NCBI GenBank assembly: GCA_003367665.1
Contig: QKXI01000002.1
Location: 248,001 to 312,000, forward strand
Direction of reading: 5' to 3'
DNA: 64,000 nucleotides
Origin: Leifsonia sp. ku-ls
GTDB taxonomy: Bacteria > Actinomycetota > Actinomycetes > Actinomycetales > Microbacteriaceae
Part shown: positions 1 through 10,212 of the stretch, piece after piece
How the letters are laid out: each line of letters begins with the position of its first letter
Numbering within the stretch: the first letter of the stretch is position 1
Made by a program: the position numbers and the translations under genes
Notes under the pieces: generated by a model
Seen by the model: only the letters and a program-made list of their open reading frames with translations
Told to the model about the DNA's origin: nothing
Database searches by the model: none

Positions 1-908
1 TCGACTTCTGGGAGCGCCGCTTCGACGTGCTCGTGTCCACGACGATCATCGAGACCGGCCTCGACATCGCCAACGCGAACACGATCATCATCGACCGCGC
101 CGACAAGTACGGCCTCAGCCAGCTGCACCAGCTGCGCGGTCGCGTCGGCCGCGGTCGCGAGCGGGCGTACGCGTACTTCCTCTGGGACGAGAACAAGCCG
201 CTCAGCGAGACCGCGCACGACCGCCTGTCTACGATCGCGGCCAACAATGACCTCGGCAGCGGCATGCAGGTGGCGCTGAAAGACCTGGAGATCCGGGGTG
301 CCGGCAACCTGCTCGGCGGCGAGCAGTCCGGCCACATCGCCGGCGTCGGCTTCGACCTCTACCTGCGGATGATCGGCGAGGCCGTGTCCACCTTCCGCGG
401 CGAGGTCGCGGAGGGCCAGACCGAGCTGCGGCTCGAGCTGCCGGTGGATGCGCACATCCCGGAGGAGTACGTCGACAGCGAGCGGCTGCGGCTGGAGGCC
501 TACCAGAAGCTGTCGACGGCGAGCTCGCCGACCGCGAAGGACGGCCAGATCGACCTGGTGCTGGAGGAGCTGACCGACCGCTACGGCACGCCTCCGGAGG
601 CCGTCACCAACCTCGTGGCCGTGTCGCGCCTGCGCCGGGCCGCACAGAAGGCGGGGCTCGGCGAAGTCGTGGCGATGGGCTCCAACCTCCGGCTCGCCCC
701 CGCGGTGCTGCCCGACTCGCTGCAGGTGCGGCTGCAGCGCATGTACCCGGGGTCGAAGTACCACGCCGCGCCGAAGGTGGCGACCGTCCCGCTCCCGCGC
801 GTCAACGGCGAGCCGCTCGACGATGCGGCGCTGATCGCGTGGGTCGCCGACCTGCTCGGCGCGCTGTTCCCCGAGAAGGAGCCGGCCGCCGCCGAGCGCG
901 CCAGCTGA
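1..908 (+). CDS. mfd: Transcription-repair coupling factor, C-terminal part (5' end outside window)
   Basis: This is the last 300 or so residues of Mfd, the ATP-dependent translocase that removes stalled RNA polymerase from DNA lesions and recruits UvrA. The reading frame is open from the window edge, so the gene begins upstream; the GTG at 27 is an internal valine. Visible are the end of the helicase C-terminal domain, with the segment [11 protein letters not shown] and motif [16 protein letters not shown], and then the [11 protein letters not shown] segment typical of RecG/Mfd translocation modules. The TRCF C-terminal domain follows ([19 protein letters not shown]). It ends at a TGA at 906-908, convergent with nhaA. 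Identification is firm; only the N-terminus is missing. Confidence 0.95.
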   Translation, partial: DFWERRFDVLVSTTIIETGLDIANANTIIIDRADKYGLSQLHQLRGRVGRGRERAYAYFLWDENKPLSETAHDRLSTIAANNDLGSGMQVALKDLEIRGAGNLLGGEQSGHIAGVGFDLYLRMIGEAVSTFRGEVAEGQTELRLELPVDAHIPEEYVDSERLRLEAYQKLSTASSPTAKDGQIDLVLEELTDRYGTPPEAVTNLVAVSRLRRAAQKAGLGEVVAMGSNLRLAPAVLPDSLQVRLQRMYPGSKYHAAPKVATVPLPRVNGEPLDDAALIAWVADLLGALFPEKEPAAAERAS

Positions 909-1010
909 CGTCGGGACGCCGGGCGCGCTGTCCTGGCTCAGCGGATGTCCGGGTGCAGGGCGCGCTGTCCGGCGTCCGCGCACACCGTGGCCATACGGTG
1001 GCGCCGAGGG

Positions 1011-2189
<1,179 letters not shown>

Positions 2190-2302
2190 GCGGTCACCAA
2201 TCGTGCGGGGTCGGGGGATCGACGCCGACCAGACTTCCCGGCACACCGCGTCCCACTCTACCCGGTGGCAGGATGGGTGCATCGTAGAGCGAGGAGGTCG
2301 CC

Positions 2303-3010
2303 ATGGGAGAGACGGTCGGTGAGGCGGTGGTCCCCGGGGCCGCGACGAAGCTCGACGAGCTGGTCGCCGTGATGGCCCGGCTGCGGGCGCCGGGCGGGTG
2401 CCCGTGGGACGCGGACCAGACGCACGAGTCGCTCGTCCAGTACCTGATCGAGGAGACCTACGAGCTGATCGACGCCATCGAGACGGGCGACAGGGACGAG
2501 CTGCTGGAGGAGCTCGGCGACGTGCTCTACCAGGTGCTGTTCCACGCCGACATCGCGGCACACACGCCGGGGGAGGGCTTCGACATCCAGGACGTCGCGG
2601 CCCACATGACCGCCAAGATGGTGGGCCGGCACCCGCACGTCTTCGGCGACCGCGCCGCGGCGGACGCCCGTCACGCCGAGACGGCGGAGGACGTGGTCGG
2701 CTTCTGGGACGAGTTGAAGAAGCAGGAGAAGCCGGGCCGCACGAGCGTGCTCGACGGCATCCCGCAGGGCATGCCGTCGCTCGCGCTGGCGGACAAGCTG
2801 CTCGGCCGCGCCGAGAAGGTCGGGCTGCTCGACCTGGGCGAGCAGGGCGGGGTCCAGGTGGGCAGCGAGGACGAGCTGGGTCCGCTCCTGCTCGCGATCG
2901 TCGCGTCGGCGAAGGCCCAGGGTCTGGATGCGGAGCGGGCGCTGCGGTCGACCCTGCGCGAGCTGCAGGACGAGATCCGGGAGCAGGAGGCGGGCGCCCG
3001 GACCGAGTGA
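2303..3010 (+). CDS. mazG: MazG-family nucleoside triphosphate pyrophosphohydrolase
   Basis: This 235-residue protein hydrolyses (d)NTPs to the monophosphate and pyrophosphate, a house-cleaning activity. The MazG metal site is visible as E50-E51-x-x-E54 (IEETYELIDA) followed by E70-L-G-D73 (EELGDVLYQVLFHADIA), together with the family N-terminal signature LRAPGGCPWDADQTHESL. The second half (EELGPLL, RALRSTLRELQDEI) is a degenerate second MazG repeat. An AGGAGG-like site lies 7 bases before the ATG. Actinobacteria often carry mfd-mazG-eno near one another; here the iron operon and hisS have been placed between mazG and eno. Confidence 0.93.
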   Translation: MGETVGEAVVPGAATKLDELVAVMARLRAPGGCPWDADQTHESLVQYLIEETYELIDAIETGDRDELLEELGDVLYQVLFHADIAAHTPGEGFDIQDVAAHMTAKMVGRHPHVFGDRAAADARHAETAEDVVGFWDELKKQEKPGRTSVLDGIPQGMPSLALADKLLGRAEKVGLLDLGEQGGVQVGSEDELGPLLLAIVASAKAQGLDAERALRSTLRELQDEIREQEAGARTE

Positions 3011-3034
3011 TCGCCGCTGGCCCGGCGGAAAAGA

Positions 3035-3053
3035 TTAGGTTAGGCTTGCCTAA
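3035..3053 (+). promoter_or_regulatory. DtxR/IdeR iron box
   Basis: The 19-bp sequence TTAGGTTAGGCTTGCCTAA matches the consensus for DtxR/IdeR, TTAGGTTAGGCTAACCTAA, at 17 of 19 positions. It lies 63 bases before the siderophore-binding lipoprotein start. In this family the iron-loaded regulator binds such a box and blocks transcription, so the 3116-7133 operon should be turned on by iron shortage. The match is read directly; regulation is inferred. Confidence 0.88.
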
Positions 3054-3115
3054 GACGGAGCGCGCGGCTCGATCCGCGCTCCGGAAAACCTGATCCCACC
3101 CTCCCGAGGAGAACC

Positions 3116-4174
3116 ATGCTCCCTGCCCGACGCCCCGCCCGACGCCGGTCGCGCCTCGCCCTGATCGCCTCCGCGGTCGTCGCCTCCGCCGCCCTCGTCC
3201 TCACCGGCTGTTCGGCCGGAGGGGCCGGGTCCGGATCCGGTGGCTCGACGAGCGACGGATCCGGCGCCTTCCCGGTGACGGTGAAGAGCGCGCTCGGCTC
3301 GACGACGATCGACGAGAAGCCGAAGCGTGTCGCCACCTGGGGCTGGGGCGCGCAGGACATCGTGCTCGCGCTCGGCATCGTCCCGGTCGCGATGCCGAAG
3401 TTCGTCTACGGCGGCGACGCGAAGGGCATCCTCCCCTGGGACAAGGACCGCATCGCGGAGCTCAAGGGCACGACGCCGGAGCTGCTCGACGCGAGCGGCG
3501 ACGCGCCGTTCGAGCAGTTCGTCGCGGCGAAGCCCGATGTCATCCTCGCCCCGTACTCGGGCCTGACCAAGGACGAGTTCGCGAAACTCAGCAAGATCGC
3601 GCCCGTCGTCGCCTACCCGGAGAAGCCGTGGGCGACCAGCTGGCGCGACCAGACCAGGATCGTCGGAAAGGCCCTCGGGATGTCGAAGCAGGCCGACGCC
3701 CTCATCGCCAAGACCGAGGACTCGATGACCGCGCTCGCCGCGAAGTACCCGGCGCTGAAGGACAAGACCTTCTACTACGCCGCCGCCAACGAGCCGGGCA
3801 AGCTCAACGTCTACCGCGCCGACGACCCGCGCGTCCAGCTGCTGAACGACCTGGGCCTCAAGAACTCGCCGAGCATCGACGCCCTCGACCCCTCCAAGGG
3901 CGACGGCAGCTTCTTCTACCAGCTCAGCTACGAGAACCTCTCCAAGATCGACACCGACCTGCTGGTCATGTACTTCGTGAACCAGGCGGCGGTGGACGCG
4001 TTCACCTCCGACCCGCTCGTCGCCGCGATGCCGACGATCAAGGAGGGCCGGTTCGCCCCGCTGGTCGGGGAGTCCTTCGTCGCCGCGACCAGCGCGCCGA
4101 GCGTGCTGAGCATCCCGTGGATGCTCGACCGCTACGTGCCGCAGCTGGCCGAGGCCGCCGCCAAGGTCCAGTAG
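3116..4174 (+). CDS. Iron-siderophore ABC transporter substrate-binding lipoprotein
   Basis: This 352-residue protein should capture ferric siderophore at the outer face of the membrane. It has an arginine-rich N-terminus, a hydrophobic signal helix and a lipobox LTGC with the lipidated cysteine at residue 32, followed by a Gly/Ser linker. The rest resembles FepB/FhuD-type class III binding proteins: KRVATWGWGAQDIVLALGI, the AAKPDVILAPYSGL segment, and VAYPEKPWATSWRDQTRIVGKALG. It is the first gene after an iron box, with a good ribosome site (GAGGAG) before the ATG. Two permeases and an ATPase follow in one operon. The particular siderophore cannot be told from sequence, and no siderophore biosynthesis gene is in the window. 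Confidence 0.92.
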   Translation: MLPARRPARRRSRLALIASAVVASAALVLTGCSAGGAGSGSGGSTSDGSGAFPVTVKSALGSTTIDEKPKRVATWGWGAQDIVLALGIVPVAMPKFVYGGDAKGILPWDKDRIAELKGTTPELLDASGDAPFEQFVAAKPDVILAPYSGLTKDEFAKLSKIAPVVAYPEKPWATSWRDQTRIVGKALGMSKQADALIAKTEDSMTALAAKYPALKDKTFYYAAANEPGKLNVYRADDPRVQLLNDLGLKNSPSIDALDPSKGDGSFFYQLSYENLSKIDTDLLVMYFVNQAAVDAFTSDPLVAAMPTIKEGRFAPLVGESFVAATSAPSVLSIPWMLDRYVPQLAEAAAKVQ

Positions 4175-4181
4175 CGCGAGG

Positions 4182-5249
4182 ATGCCCGCGAGCACCATCG
4201 CACCGCACGCCGGCCGGCCGGGGAGCGTCAGCGCGTCCCCGCTCGGCCGGCGCCGCCGGCGCCTGTTCCTCGGGTTCCTGGCCGCGATCGTCGTCCTCGT
4301 CGCGGTGTCGGTGCTCAGCCTCATGGTCGGGGCGCGCACCATCGCGCCGGCCGACGTGCTGCACGCCGTGCTGCACTACTCGCGCACCGACGCCGACGCC
4401 CTCGTCGTGGTCGACAGCAGGCTCCCGCGCACCCTGCTCGGGATCGTCGCCGGCCTCGGGCTCGGACTCGCCGGAACGGTCATGCAGGGGCTTTCGCGCA
4501 ACCCGCTCGCCGACCCCGGCATCCTCGGCGTCAACTTCGGCGCGTCGCTCGCGGTCGTCGTCGCCATCGCGGTCCTCGGGGTGACCTCGCCCTCGGGATA
4601 CCTCTGGTTCGCCTTCGCGGGAGCCACGCTCGCCTCCGCGCTGGTGTACGCCGTGTCGTCGCTCGGCCGCGAGGGGGCGACCCCGGTCAAGCTGGCGCTC
4701 GCCGGCGCTGCGGTGTCGGCCGCGCTCGGCTCCCTGATCACCGCCGTGCAGCTGACCAGTCCGGTCTCGCTCGACGCGATGCGGTTCTGGCAGGTCGGCT
4801 CCCTCGCCGGCCGCGGGTTCGGCGTGCTGCTGCAGGTACTCCCTACGCTGGCGCTGGGCGCGGTGCTCGCCCTGGTGCTCGGCCGGCTGCTCAACGGTCT
4901 CGCGCTCGGCGACGACGTGGCCCGCGGCCTCGGCCAGCGCGTCGGGGTCACCCGCGTGCTGTGCGGCGCGGCCATCGTGCTGCTCTGCGGGTCGGCGACC
5001 GCGGCGGTCGGGCCGATCGCCTTCCTCGGCCTGATCGTGCCGCACATCGCCCGCCGCGTGGTCGGAGCCGACTACCGCTGGATCCTCGCCTACTCGGCCA
5101 TCGTCGCCCCGGCCCTGCTGCTGGCCTGCGACGTCGTCGGCCGCGTCGTGGCACCTCCGGGAGAGCTGCAGGTCGGGGTCGTGCTCGCGTTCGTCGGGGC
5201 GCCCGTGTTCATCGCCCTGGTGCGCCGCCGGAAGCTGGTGAGCCTGTGA
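4182..5249 (+). CDS. FecCD-family iron-siderophore permease 1
   Basis: This 355-residue polytopic protein belongs to the BtuC/FecCD permease family and forms half of the membrane channel for ferric-siderophore import. Family signatures include SRLPRTLLGIVAGLGLGLAG, MQGLSRNPLADPGILGVNFGASL, and the C-terminal GPIAFLGLIVPHIARRVVGADYR with PGELQVGVVLAFVGAPVFIALV. Its start lies 7 bases after the binding-protein stop, and its end overlaps the next permease by four bases (GTGA), so translational coupling is likely. Confidence 0.93.
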   Translation: MPASTIAPHAGRPGSVSASPLGRRRRRLFLGFLAAIVVLVAVSVLSLMVGARTIAPADVLHAVLHYSRTDADALVVVDSRLPRTLLGIVAGLGLGLAGTVMQGLSRNPLADPGILGVNFGASLAVVVAIAVLGVTSPSGYLWFAFAGATLASALVYAVSSLGREGATPVKLALAGAAVSAALGSLITAVQLTSPVSLDAMRFWQVGSLAGRGFGVLLQVLPTLALGAVLALVLGRLLNGLALGDDVARGLGQRVGVTRVLCGAAIVLLCGSATAAVGPIAFLGLIVPHIARRVVGADYRWILAYSAIVAPALLLACDVVGRVVAPPGELQVGVVLAFVGAPVFIALVRRRKLVSL

Positions 5250-6298
5250 GCGCCGCCGTCTCGCCGCAGGACGCGATCGCGTCCGTCCTGCGCGACCGCC
5301 GACGCGGCCGCATGCGCGCGCTCCGCGTCTCCGTCGCGCTCGCCGTCCTGCTGGTGCTGGTCGGCGCCGTCTCGCTGACGCTCGGCGCCGCCGGCGTCGC
5401 GCCCGCCGACGTGCTCGCCGCGCTCGTGGGGCGGGCCGACCGGCTGACGTCGTTCGTCATCCTGGAGCTGCGGCTCCCGCGTCTCGCGGCCGGCGCGCTG
5501 GTCGGGGCGTGCCTCGGGATGTCGGGCGCGCTCGTCCAGTCGATGGCCCGCAACCCGCTCGCCAGCCCCGACATCATCGGCATCACGGCGGCGGCGAGCG
5601 CGACGGGCTCGATCGCGCTGGTGTGGTTCGGGCTGACCGGGATCCTGCTCTCCGGGATCGTGCTCGCCGGCACGTTCGCGGCCGCCGCGCTGATCTACGT
5701 GCTCGCCTGGCGGCGCGGCGTCAGCGGCTACCGGTTCGTGCTGGTCGGGATCGGGATCGCCGCCTTCTGCGGCGGCATCGTCTCGTACGTACTGACCCGC
5801 GCCGACCTCCGGGACGTGCAGCAGGCGCTGGTCTGGCTCACCGGGAGCCTCAACAGCGTCGACCCTGCGGCGCTCGCCGTGCTGGCCGTCGGCGCGATCG
5901 TGCTGCTGCCGTGCGCCCTCGTCGTCGGGCGGCCGCTCGGCGCCCTGTCGCTCGGCGACGACCTCGCCGCGGGGCTGGGCGTCCGCCCCGAACGCACCCG
6001 TCTCCTGGTCGTGGCGGTCGCGGTCGCGCTCGCCGCCATCGCCGTCGCGGTCGCGGGGCCGGTCTCGTTCGTGGCGTTCCTCGCCGCGCCGATCGCCCGC
6101 GGCCTGCTCGGCCGGGGCTCGCTGGCGCTCGTGCCCTCCGCCCTGCTCGGGGCGCTCATCCTCGTCGTCTCGGACGTCGCGGCGCAGTTCGCGATCCCGG
6201 GCGTCTCGCTGCCCGTCGGCGTCGTCACCGGCATCGTGGGCGCGCCCTACCTGCTCTGGCTCCTGGCCAGGACCAACCGCATCGGTCGTGGAGGCTGA
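5246..6298 (+). CDS. FecCD-family iron-siderophore permease 2
   Basis: This 350-residue partner permease begins at a GTG that overlaps the preceding stop. The open frame extends further upstream, but that part is an arginine-rich out-of-frame reading of permease 1. Family hallmarks are [42 protein letters not shown], the [20 protein letters not shown] stretch and [21 protein letters not shown]-type C-terminus. With permease 1 it should form the heterodimeric membrane part of the importer. Two distinct permeases are typical of FepDG-type enterobactin or catecholate systems, but the substrate class is not proved by this. Confidence 0.92.
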   Translation: MSAAVSPQDAIASVLRDRRRGRMRALRVSVALAVLLVLVGAVSLTLGAAGVAPADVLAALVGRADRLTSFVILELRLPRLAAGALVGACLGMSGALVQSMARNPLASPDIIGITAAASATGSIALVWFGLTGILLSGIVLAGTFAAAALIYVLAWRRGVSGYRFVLVGIGIAAFCGGIVSYVLTRADLRDVQQALVWLTGSLNSVDPAALAVLAVGAIVLLPCALVVGRPLGALSLGDDLAAGLGVRPERTRLLVVAVAVALAAIAVAVAGPVSFVAFLAAPIARGLLGRGSLALVPSALLGALILVVSDVAAQFAIPGVSLPVGVVTGIVGAPYLLWLLARTNRIGRGG

Positions 6299-6299
6299 C

Positions 6300-7133
6300 A
6301 TGACACACGAACCAGCGCCCGTGGAGCTCTCCGCCCGCGGGCTCTCGCTCGCCTACGACGGCAGGACGGTGGTCGACGGGCTCGACCTCGCGGTCCCGGC
6401 CGGCCGGGTCACCGCGATCGTCGGCCCGAACGCCTGCGGCAAGTCGACCCTGCTGCGCGGACTGTCGCGCCTGCTCCCGCCCACGGCCGGCGCCGTGCTG
6501 CTCGACGGCGCGGACATCCACTCGCTGCCCACCAAGCGCGTCGCGCAGCGGCTCGGGCTGCTGCCGCAGACGCCGACCGCGCCCGACGGCATCACGGTCG
6601 CCGACCTGGTCTCGCGCGGCCGGTACCCGCACCAGGGCTGGTTCCGGCGCTGGACCGCCGACGACGATGCGGCCGTCGCGGAGGCGATGACGGCGACCGG
6701 GATCGGCGACCTGGCCGAGCGTCCGGTGGACGAGCTGTCCGGCGGCCAGCGCCAGCGGGTGTGGATCGCGATGGCGCTCGCCCAGCGCACCGACATCCTG
6801 CTGCTCGACGAGCCGACGACGTTCCTCGACGTGAGCCACCAGCTGGACGTGCTCGACCTGCTGCTCGACCTGAACGCGGCCCGCGGCACCACCGTCGTGA
6901 TGGTGCTGCACGACCTCAATCTGGCGGCCCGGTACGCCGGTCACCTGGTCGCGATGCGCTCGGGCGCGGTGGTGGCGGCGGGGGAGCCCTCCTCGGTGGT
7001 GACGGCCGAGCTGGTGCGCGAGGTGTTCGGGGTGGAGTCGGTGGTCGCGGCGGATCCGGTGACCGGGACGCCCTTGGTGGTGCCGCTGGGCAGGCACCAC
7101 ACGGTCGGCGGAGGGGCGCCCGCGGGGGCGTAA
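6300..7133 (+). CDS. Iron-siderophore ABC transporter ATP-binding protein
   Basis: This 277-residue FepC/FecE-like ATPase powers the importer. Walker A is GPNACGKST (residues 42-50), with alanine where most relatives have glycine. Next come a Q-loop in [10 protein letters not shown], the signature [17 protein letters not shown], the Walker B segment [16 protein letters not shown] and the switch histidine in [15 protein letters not shown] chose the ATG at 6300, which has a GTGGAGG ribosome site overlapping the end of permease 2; a GTG 12 bases upstream is the alternative. It ends the iron operon. Confidence 0.93.
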   Translation: MTHEPAPVELSARGLSLAYDGRTVVDGLDLAVPAGRVTAIVGPNACGKSTLLRGLSRLLPPTAGAVLLDGADIHSLPTKRVAQRLGLLPQTPTAPDGITVADLVSRGRYPHQGWFRRWTADDDAAVAEAMTATGIGDLAERPVDELSGGQRQRVWIAMALAQRTDILLLDEPTTFLDVSHQLDVLDLLLDLNAARGTTVVMVLHDLNLAARYAGHLVAMRSGAVVAAGEPSSVVTAELVREVFGVESVVAADPVTGTPLVVPLGRHHTVGGGAPAGA

Positions 7134-7158
7134 GTGGCCGGCAGCGCGTCCGTCCGGT

Positions 7159-7278
7159 TCAGTTCGCCATTCGGGTGAGACGGCGCCTCGCGGCGACGCT
7201 CTCCTGGTTTCGGGCGGACGCGTTGTCGGCCTGTGTCTGGCAGCGAGCAAGCGCCGTGGTCGGACGGATGCGACTCAT
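7159..7278 (-). CDS. Possible 39-residue basic small protein
   Basis: A short frame on the minus strand encodes MSRIRPTTALARCQTQADNA and a further 19 residues ending in RRRLTRMAN. Its ATG is preceded by AGGAGG with a 7-base spacer, the best ribosome site in this gap, and about 80 percent of its third codon positions are G or C. It is rich in Arg, Ala and Gln and has no membrane segment. I do not recognise the family. The frame is too short to exclude chance, so the ribosome site is the main support. The rest of the gap between the iron operon and hisS shows nothing clear. Confidence 0.35.
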   Translation of the reverse strand: MSRIRPTTALARCQTQADNASARNQESVAARRRLTRMAN

Positions 7279-7476
7279 GCCAGGTCCTCCTGCGGGACAC
7301 CACCGAGCCGCGCTGGCCGGCGCGACCGTGAGGGTGGCAACGCCCACAGCATACGCGCGTGCCGCGGCCGGCCGCCATACCCCTGGGGGTGTCCACAGCC
7401 CGGGCCTCGCGGCGACTTCTCCACAGCTTCCGGCGGCGGGCGGCGGCCCCGATCCGCCGCATGGAAGAATCGACGC

Positions 7477-8769
7477 ATGGCATCACCGATCACCCCTCCC
7501 CGTGGCATGCGCGACTTCCTCCCCGCCGAGAAGGCCCGCCGCGAGCATGCCCTCGGGGTGATCCGGCGCAGTTTCGCGGCCCACGGCTTCGACGAGATCG
7601 AGACGCCGGTGGTCGAAGACATCGAGCGGCTGCACTCGGGGCTGGGCGGCGACAACGAGAAGCTCTCATTCAGCATCCTCAAGCGTGGTCTCGACGCCGA
7701 CGACCTGGCCGGCGCCATCGAGTCGGGCGACCTGCTGACCCTGTCCGACCTGGGGCTGCGATTCGACCTGACGGTGCCGCTCGCGCGGTTCTACGCCTCG
7801 CACCGGGCCGAGCTGCCCCCGGTGTTCCGCAGCATCCAGATCGCCCCGGTGTGGCGGGCCGAGCGTCCGCAGAAGGGGCGGTACCGCCAGTTCGTGCAGT
7901 GCGACATCGACATCATCGGCGAGCCGTCGCAGCTCGCCGAGGTGGAGCTCATCACGGCGACGGCGGCTGCGCTCGACGCGCTCGGGCTGACCGACTGCAC
8001 CATCCGCATCAACGACCGCCGCATCCTCAACGGGCTGCTCGAGTACTGCGGCTTCGCCGAGACGCGCTGGCCGCAGGTCCTCATCTCGATCGACAAGCTC
8101 GACAAGATCGGCGCCGACGGGGTCGTGGCCGAGCTGGCCGAGGGGGGCGCCGACGCCGCGGCGGTGCTCGGCGGCATCCTCGCCGACCTCGAGCCGCACC
8201 TGGCGCAGGGCGGCGTCGAGCTGACGGTCGAGGCGATCACCGCCATCCTGCCCGAGGGCATGGACACCGACGCGGTGGCCGACCTGGAGGCCCTGGCGCA
8301 CGCGCTCGACACCCTCCCGCCCGGAGTGAGCCTGCGCTTCGACCCGACCCTGGTGCGCGGCATGGGGTACTACACCGGCACGATCTTCGAGATCGCACAC
8401 CCCGGCTCCGGCAGCTCGGTCGGCGGCGGCGGCCGCTACGACGGCATGATCGGGCGCTTCCTCGGCACCGACGTTCCCGCGGCCGGCTTCTCCATCGGAT
8501 TCGAGCGCGTGGTCGACCTGATCGAACTGCCCGACGACGCCGAGCAGGAGTCGGTCGTGCTCGTGTACGACCCGGCGGTGCCGCTCGACCGCCTCGTCGC
8601 CATCAAGTCGGAGCTCGTCGCATCCGGCTCCCGGGTGCGGCTCGACCGCCGCGCCAAGAACCTCAAGGCCGTGCTCGACCGCGCGGCCGCCGCCGGGTTC
8701 CGCTCGTTCGCCTTCGTGAACGCCGACACGGCCGACGCCGCGGCCCTCGAGCGCAAGCCGCTCGGGTGA
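7477..8769 (+). CDS. hisS: Histidyl-tRNA synthetase
   Basis: This 430-residue class II synthetase charges tRNA-His. The N-terminus PPRGMRDFLPAEKARRE is the family opening. Motif 2 lies near residue 123 (APVWRAERPQKGRYRQFVQCDIDIIG), the histidine-specific segment LVRGMGYYTGTIFEI near residue 291, and motif 3 from GGGRYDGMIGRF near residue 317 into AAGFSIGFERV. The C-terminal anticodon-binding domain (SRVRLDRRAKNLKAVLDRA) is present. Length and domain order are normal. A hairpin just after the stop probably ends the transcript. Confidence 0.96.
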   Translation: MASPITPPRGMRDFLPAEKARREHALGVIRRSFAAHGFDEIETPVVEDIERLHSGLGGDNEKLSFSILKRGLDADDLAGAIESGDLLTLSDLGLRFDLTVPLARFYASHRAELPPVFRSIQIAPVWRAERPQKGRYRQFVQCDIDIIGEPSQLAEVELITATAAALDALGLTDCTIRINDRRILNGLLEYCGFAETRWPQVLISIDKLDKIGADGVVAELAEGGADAAAVLGGILADLEPHLAQGGVELTVEAITAILPEGMDTDAVADLEALAHALDTLPPGVSLRFDPTLVRGMGYYTGTIFEIAHPGSGSSVGGGGRYDGMIGRFLGTDVPAAGFSIGFERVVDLIELPDDAEQESVVLVYDPAVPLDRLVAIKSELVASGSRVRLDRRAKNLKAVLDRAAAAGFRSFAFVNADTADAAALERKPLG

Positions 8770-8776
8770 CCCCGGT

Positions 8777-8805
8777 GCCGCGGCCTCCCATCAGACGGCC
8801 GCGGC
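8777..8805. terminator. Bidirectional hairpin between hisS and the TetR gene
   Basis: A 9-bp perfect inverted repeat, GCCGCGGCC and GGCCGCGGC, encloses an 11-base loop. It sits between the convergent ends of hisS and the TetR-family gene. There is no T tract, as is common for actinobacterial hairpin terminators. Confidence 0.6.
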
Positions 8806-8852
8806 GGCGAGACATGAGGGACGTGGGGCGGTGACAGCCGACGGGTGAGGCG

Positions 8853-9521
8853 TCATGCCCCGGCGAGAGGCGCCGCGCGTTCCGGTGAGCGCGCTTCGGC
8901 GGAGCAGGCGTCCGCGTGCGACGACGCGTGCGGGTGCGACGCGGTGCGCAGCTGCTCCCACAGGGCGCGCAGCCGGGAGGCCACGTCGAGGTCCGGTTCC
9001 AGGAGCCAGCGGGCGCGCAGGCCGTCGGCGGTGGCCGACAGGGTGTCGGCCGCGGCGGCGGCGTCCAGGCGAGGTCCCACATCCCCCTCGCGTTGCGCGG
9101 CCTCGATGGCGGCGACCAAAGCCTGCCTGTGCTCCTCCTGACGTCGCAGGAAGAACCCGTGGGAGGGATGCCCGGGATGGCTGGCCTCCGCCGAGAACTC
9201 CACCGCGAGCTGGACGAACCCGCGCACGTGCTGCTCGCGTTCGAGCGCCGCGATGAACCGCTCGACGGCCGACGCGGGCGCCTCGGCGTCGGGCCACGGC
9301 GATCCGCCCCGCGCGGTGAGGACCTCCTCGTAGAGCTCCTCCCGTGAGCGGAAGTAGTGCATCAGGCCGGCCTGCGTGAGCCCGGCGCGCTCGGCGATCT
9401 CGCTGACGTAGGTGCGGCGACAGCCCTTGTCCGCCACCACCTCCAGGGTCACGGCGAGGATCTCCTCCCGTTTGGCCGTGCCCTTCGCGTACGGCCCGCG
9501 CGTCGCCATGGCGCACAGCAT
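8853..9521 (-). CDS. TetR/AcrR-family transcriptional regulator
   Basis: This protein of about 222 residues has an N-terminal TetR helix-turn-helix (TAKREEILAVTLEVVADKG, then VSEIAERAGLTQAGLMHYFRSREELYEEVL) and a C-terminal ligand-binding domain ending in a His/Ala-rich tail. Start choice is between ATG 9521, which has a GGGAAGGG ribosome site at good spacing, and ATG 9509, which gives the common opening MATRGPYAKGTAKREE; I list the first. No clear target gene lies beside it, and the neighbouring LuxR gene reads in the same direction, 42 bases upstream. The ligand is unknown. Confidence 0.88.
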   Translation of the reverse strand: MLCAMATRGPYAKGTAKREEILAVTLEVVADKGCRRTYVSEIAERAGLTQAGLMHYFRSREELYEEVLTARGGSPWPDAEAPASAVERFIAALEREQHVRGFVQLAVEFSAEASHPGHPSHGFFLRRQEEHRQALVAAIEAAQREGDVGPRLDAAAAADTLSATADGLRARWLLEPDLDVASRLRALWEQLRTASHPHASSHADACSAEARSPERAAPLAGA

Positions 9522-9563
9522 ACGCGTGGCCCTTCCCGGATCGACGGCCGACCGCGACGCGCG

Positions 9564-10025
9564 TCAGACCATGCCGAGGCGACGCGAGATCGTCACGGCT
9601 TCGCTGCGGCTGTGCGCGCCGAGCTTGGCGTAGATCGAGCGGATGTGGGACTTCGCCGTGTTCGGGCTGATCTTCATCGCCCGGGCGATCGACACGGTCG
9701 ACTCGTGCCGGGGGAGCCGGACGAGGATCTGCTGCTCGCGCTTGGTCAGAAGCGCGGCCGCGCCGACCGGATGCGCCGACTCCTGGCACAGCCGCGCGAC
9801 GTCCGAGGACGAGCGCTCGATGGAACGGGCCAGCTCCTCCAACTGGTCCAGGTCCGCGAGGCTCAGCGTCTCGGCCGACCGCGACGCGAGCGCGCCCACC
9901 AGCGTCCGCAGCAGATAGTCCACGCCGAACAGCACGCGCAGCTGATCCGCCGGCACGGTCGGCCCCTCGCGCTGCGCGGCAGCGCTCCCGGGGTCGTCCG
10001 GAGCGGTGTCCCGAGCCCCCGTCAT
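9564..10025 (-). CDS. LuxR-family (helix-turn-helix) transcriptional regulator
   Basis: This 153-residue protein ends in a LuxR/GerE-type DNA-binding domain: LTKREQQILVRLPRHESTVSIARAMKISPNTAKSHIRSIYAKLGAHSRSEAV spans the four-helix motif. Its N-terminal part (VDYLLRTLVGALASRSAETLSLADLDQLEELARSIERS) is helical and has no receiver or other known sensor domain. I start at the ATG at 10025, preceded by GGGGAC; a longer frame upstream contains unlikely composition. It lies downstream of the IPT/TIG surface-protein gene on the same strand, separated by a strong hairpin. Control of that surface gene is possible but unproven. Confidence 0.85.
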   Translation of the reverse strand: MTGARDTAPDDPGSAAAQREGPTVPADQLRVLFGVDYLLRTLVGALASRSAETLSLADLDQLEELARSIERSSSDVARLCQESAHPVGAAALLTKREQQILVRLPRHESTVSIARAMKISPNTAKSHIRSIYAKLGAHSRSEAVTISRRLGMV

Positions 10026-10161
10026 GACGGTCCCCGTGTGCCCGATCGATCGACAGATCCCATTCTTGCGCCCCCTTGGTGCCGGATCGATGAGCCAAAA
10101 CCTACCTGGGCGAGGTTTCTGTCGCAACGCTCCCCGAATGGGGCACACCGCCACGTGCACA

Positions 10162-10200
10162 GCGGCGGCAGCCGGGGCGCGTGACCCCGGCTGCCGCCGC
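10162..10200 (-). terminator. Terminator hairpin after the IPT/TIG surface protein
   Basis: A perfect 16-bp inverted repeat (10162-10177 with 10185-10200) encloses a 7-base loop, 13 bases past the stop of the surface-protein gene. It is one of the strongest hairpins in the window and separates that gene from the LuxR gene. Confidence 0.8.
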
Positions 10201-10212
10201 CGAACGACGCCG

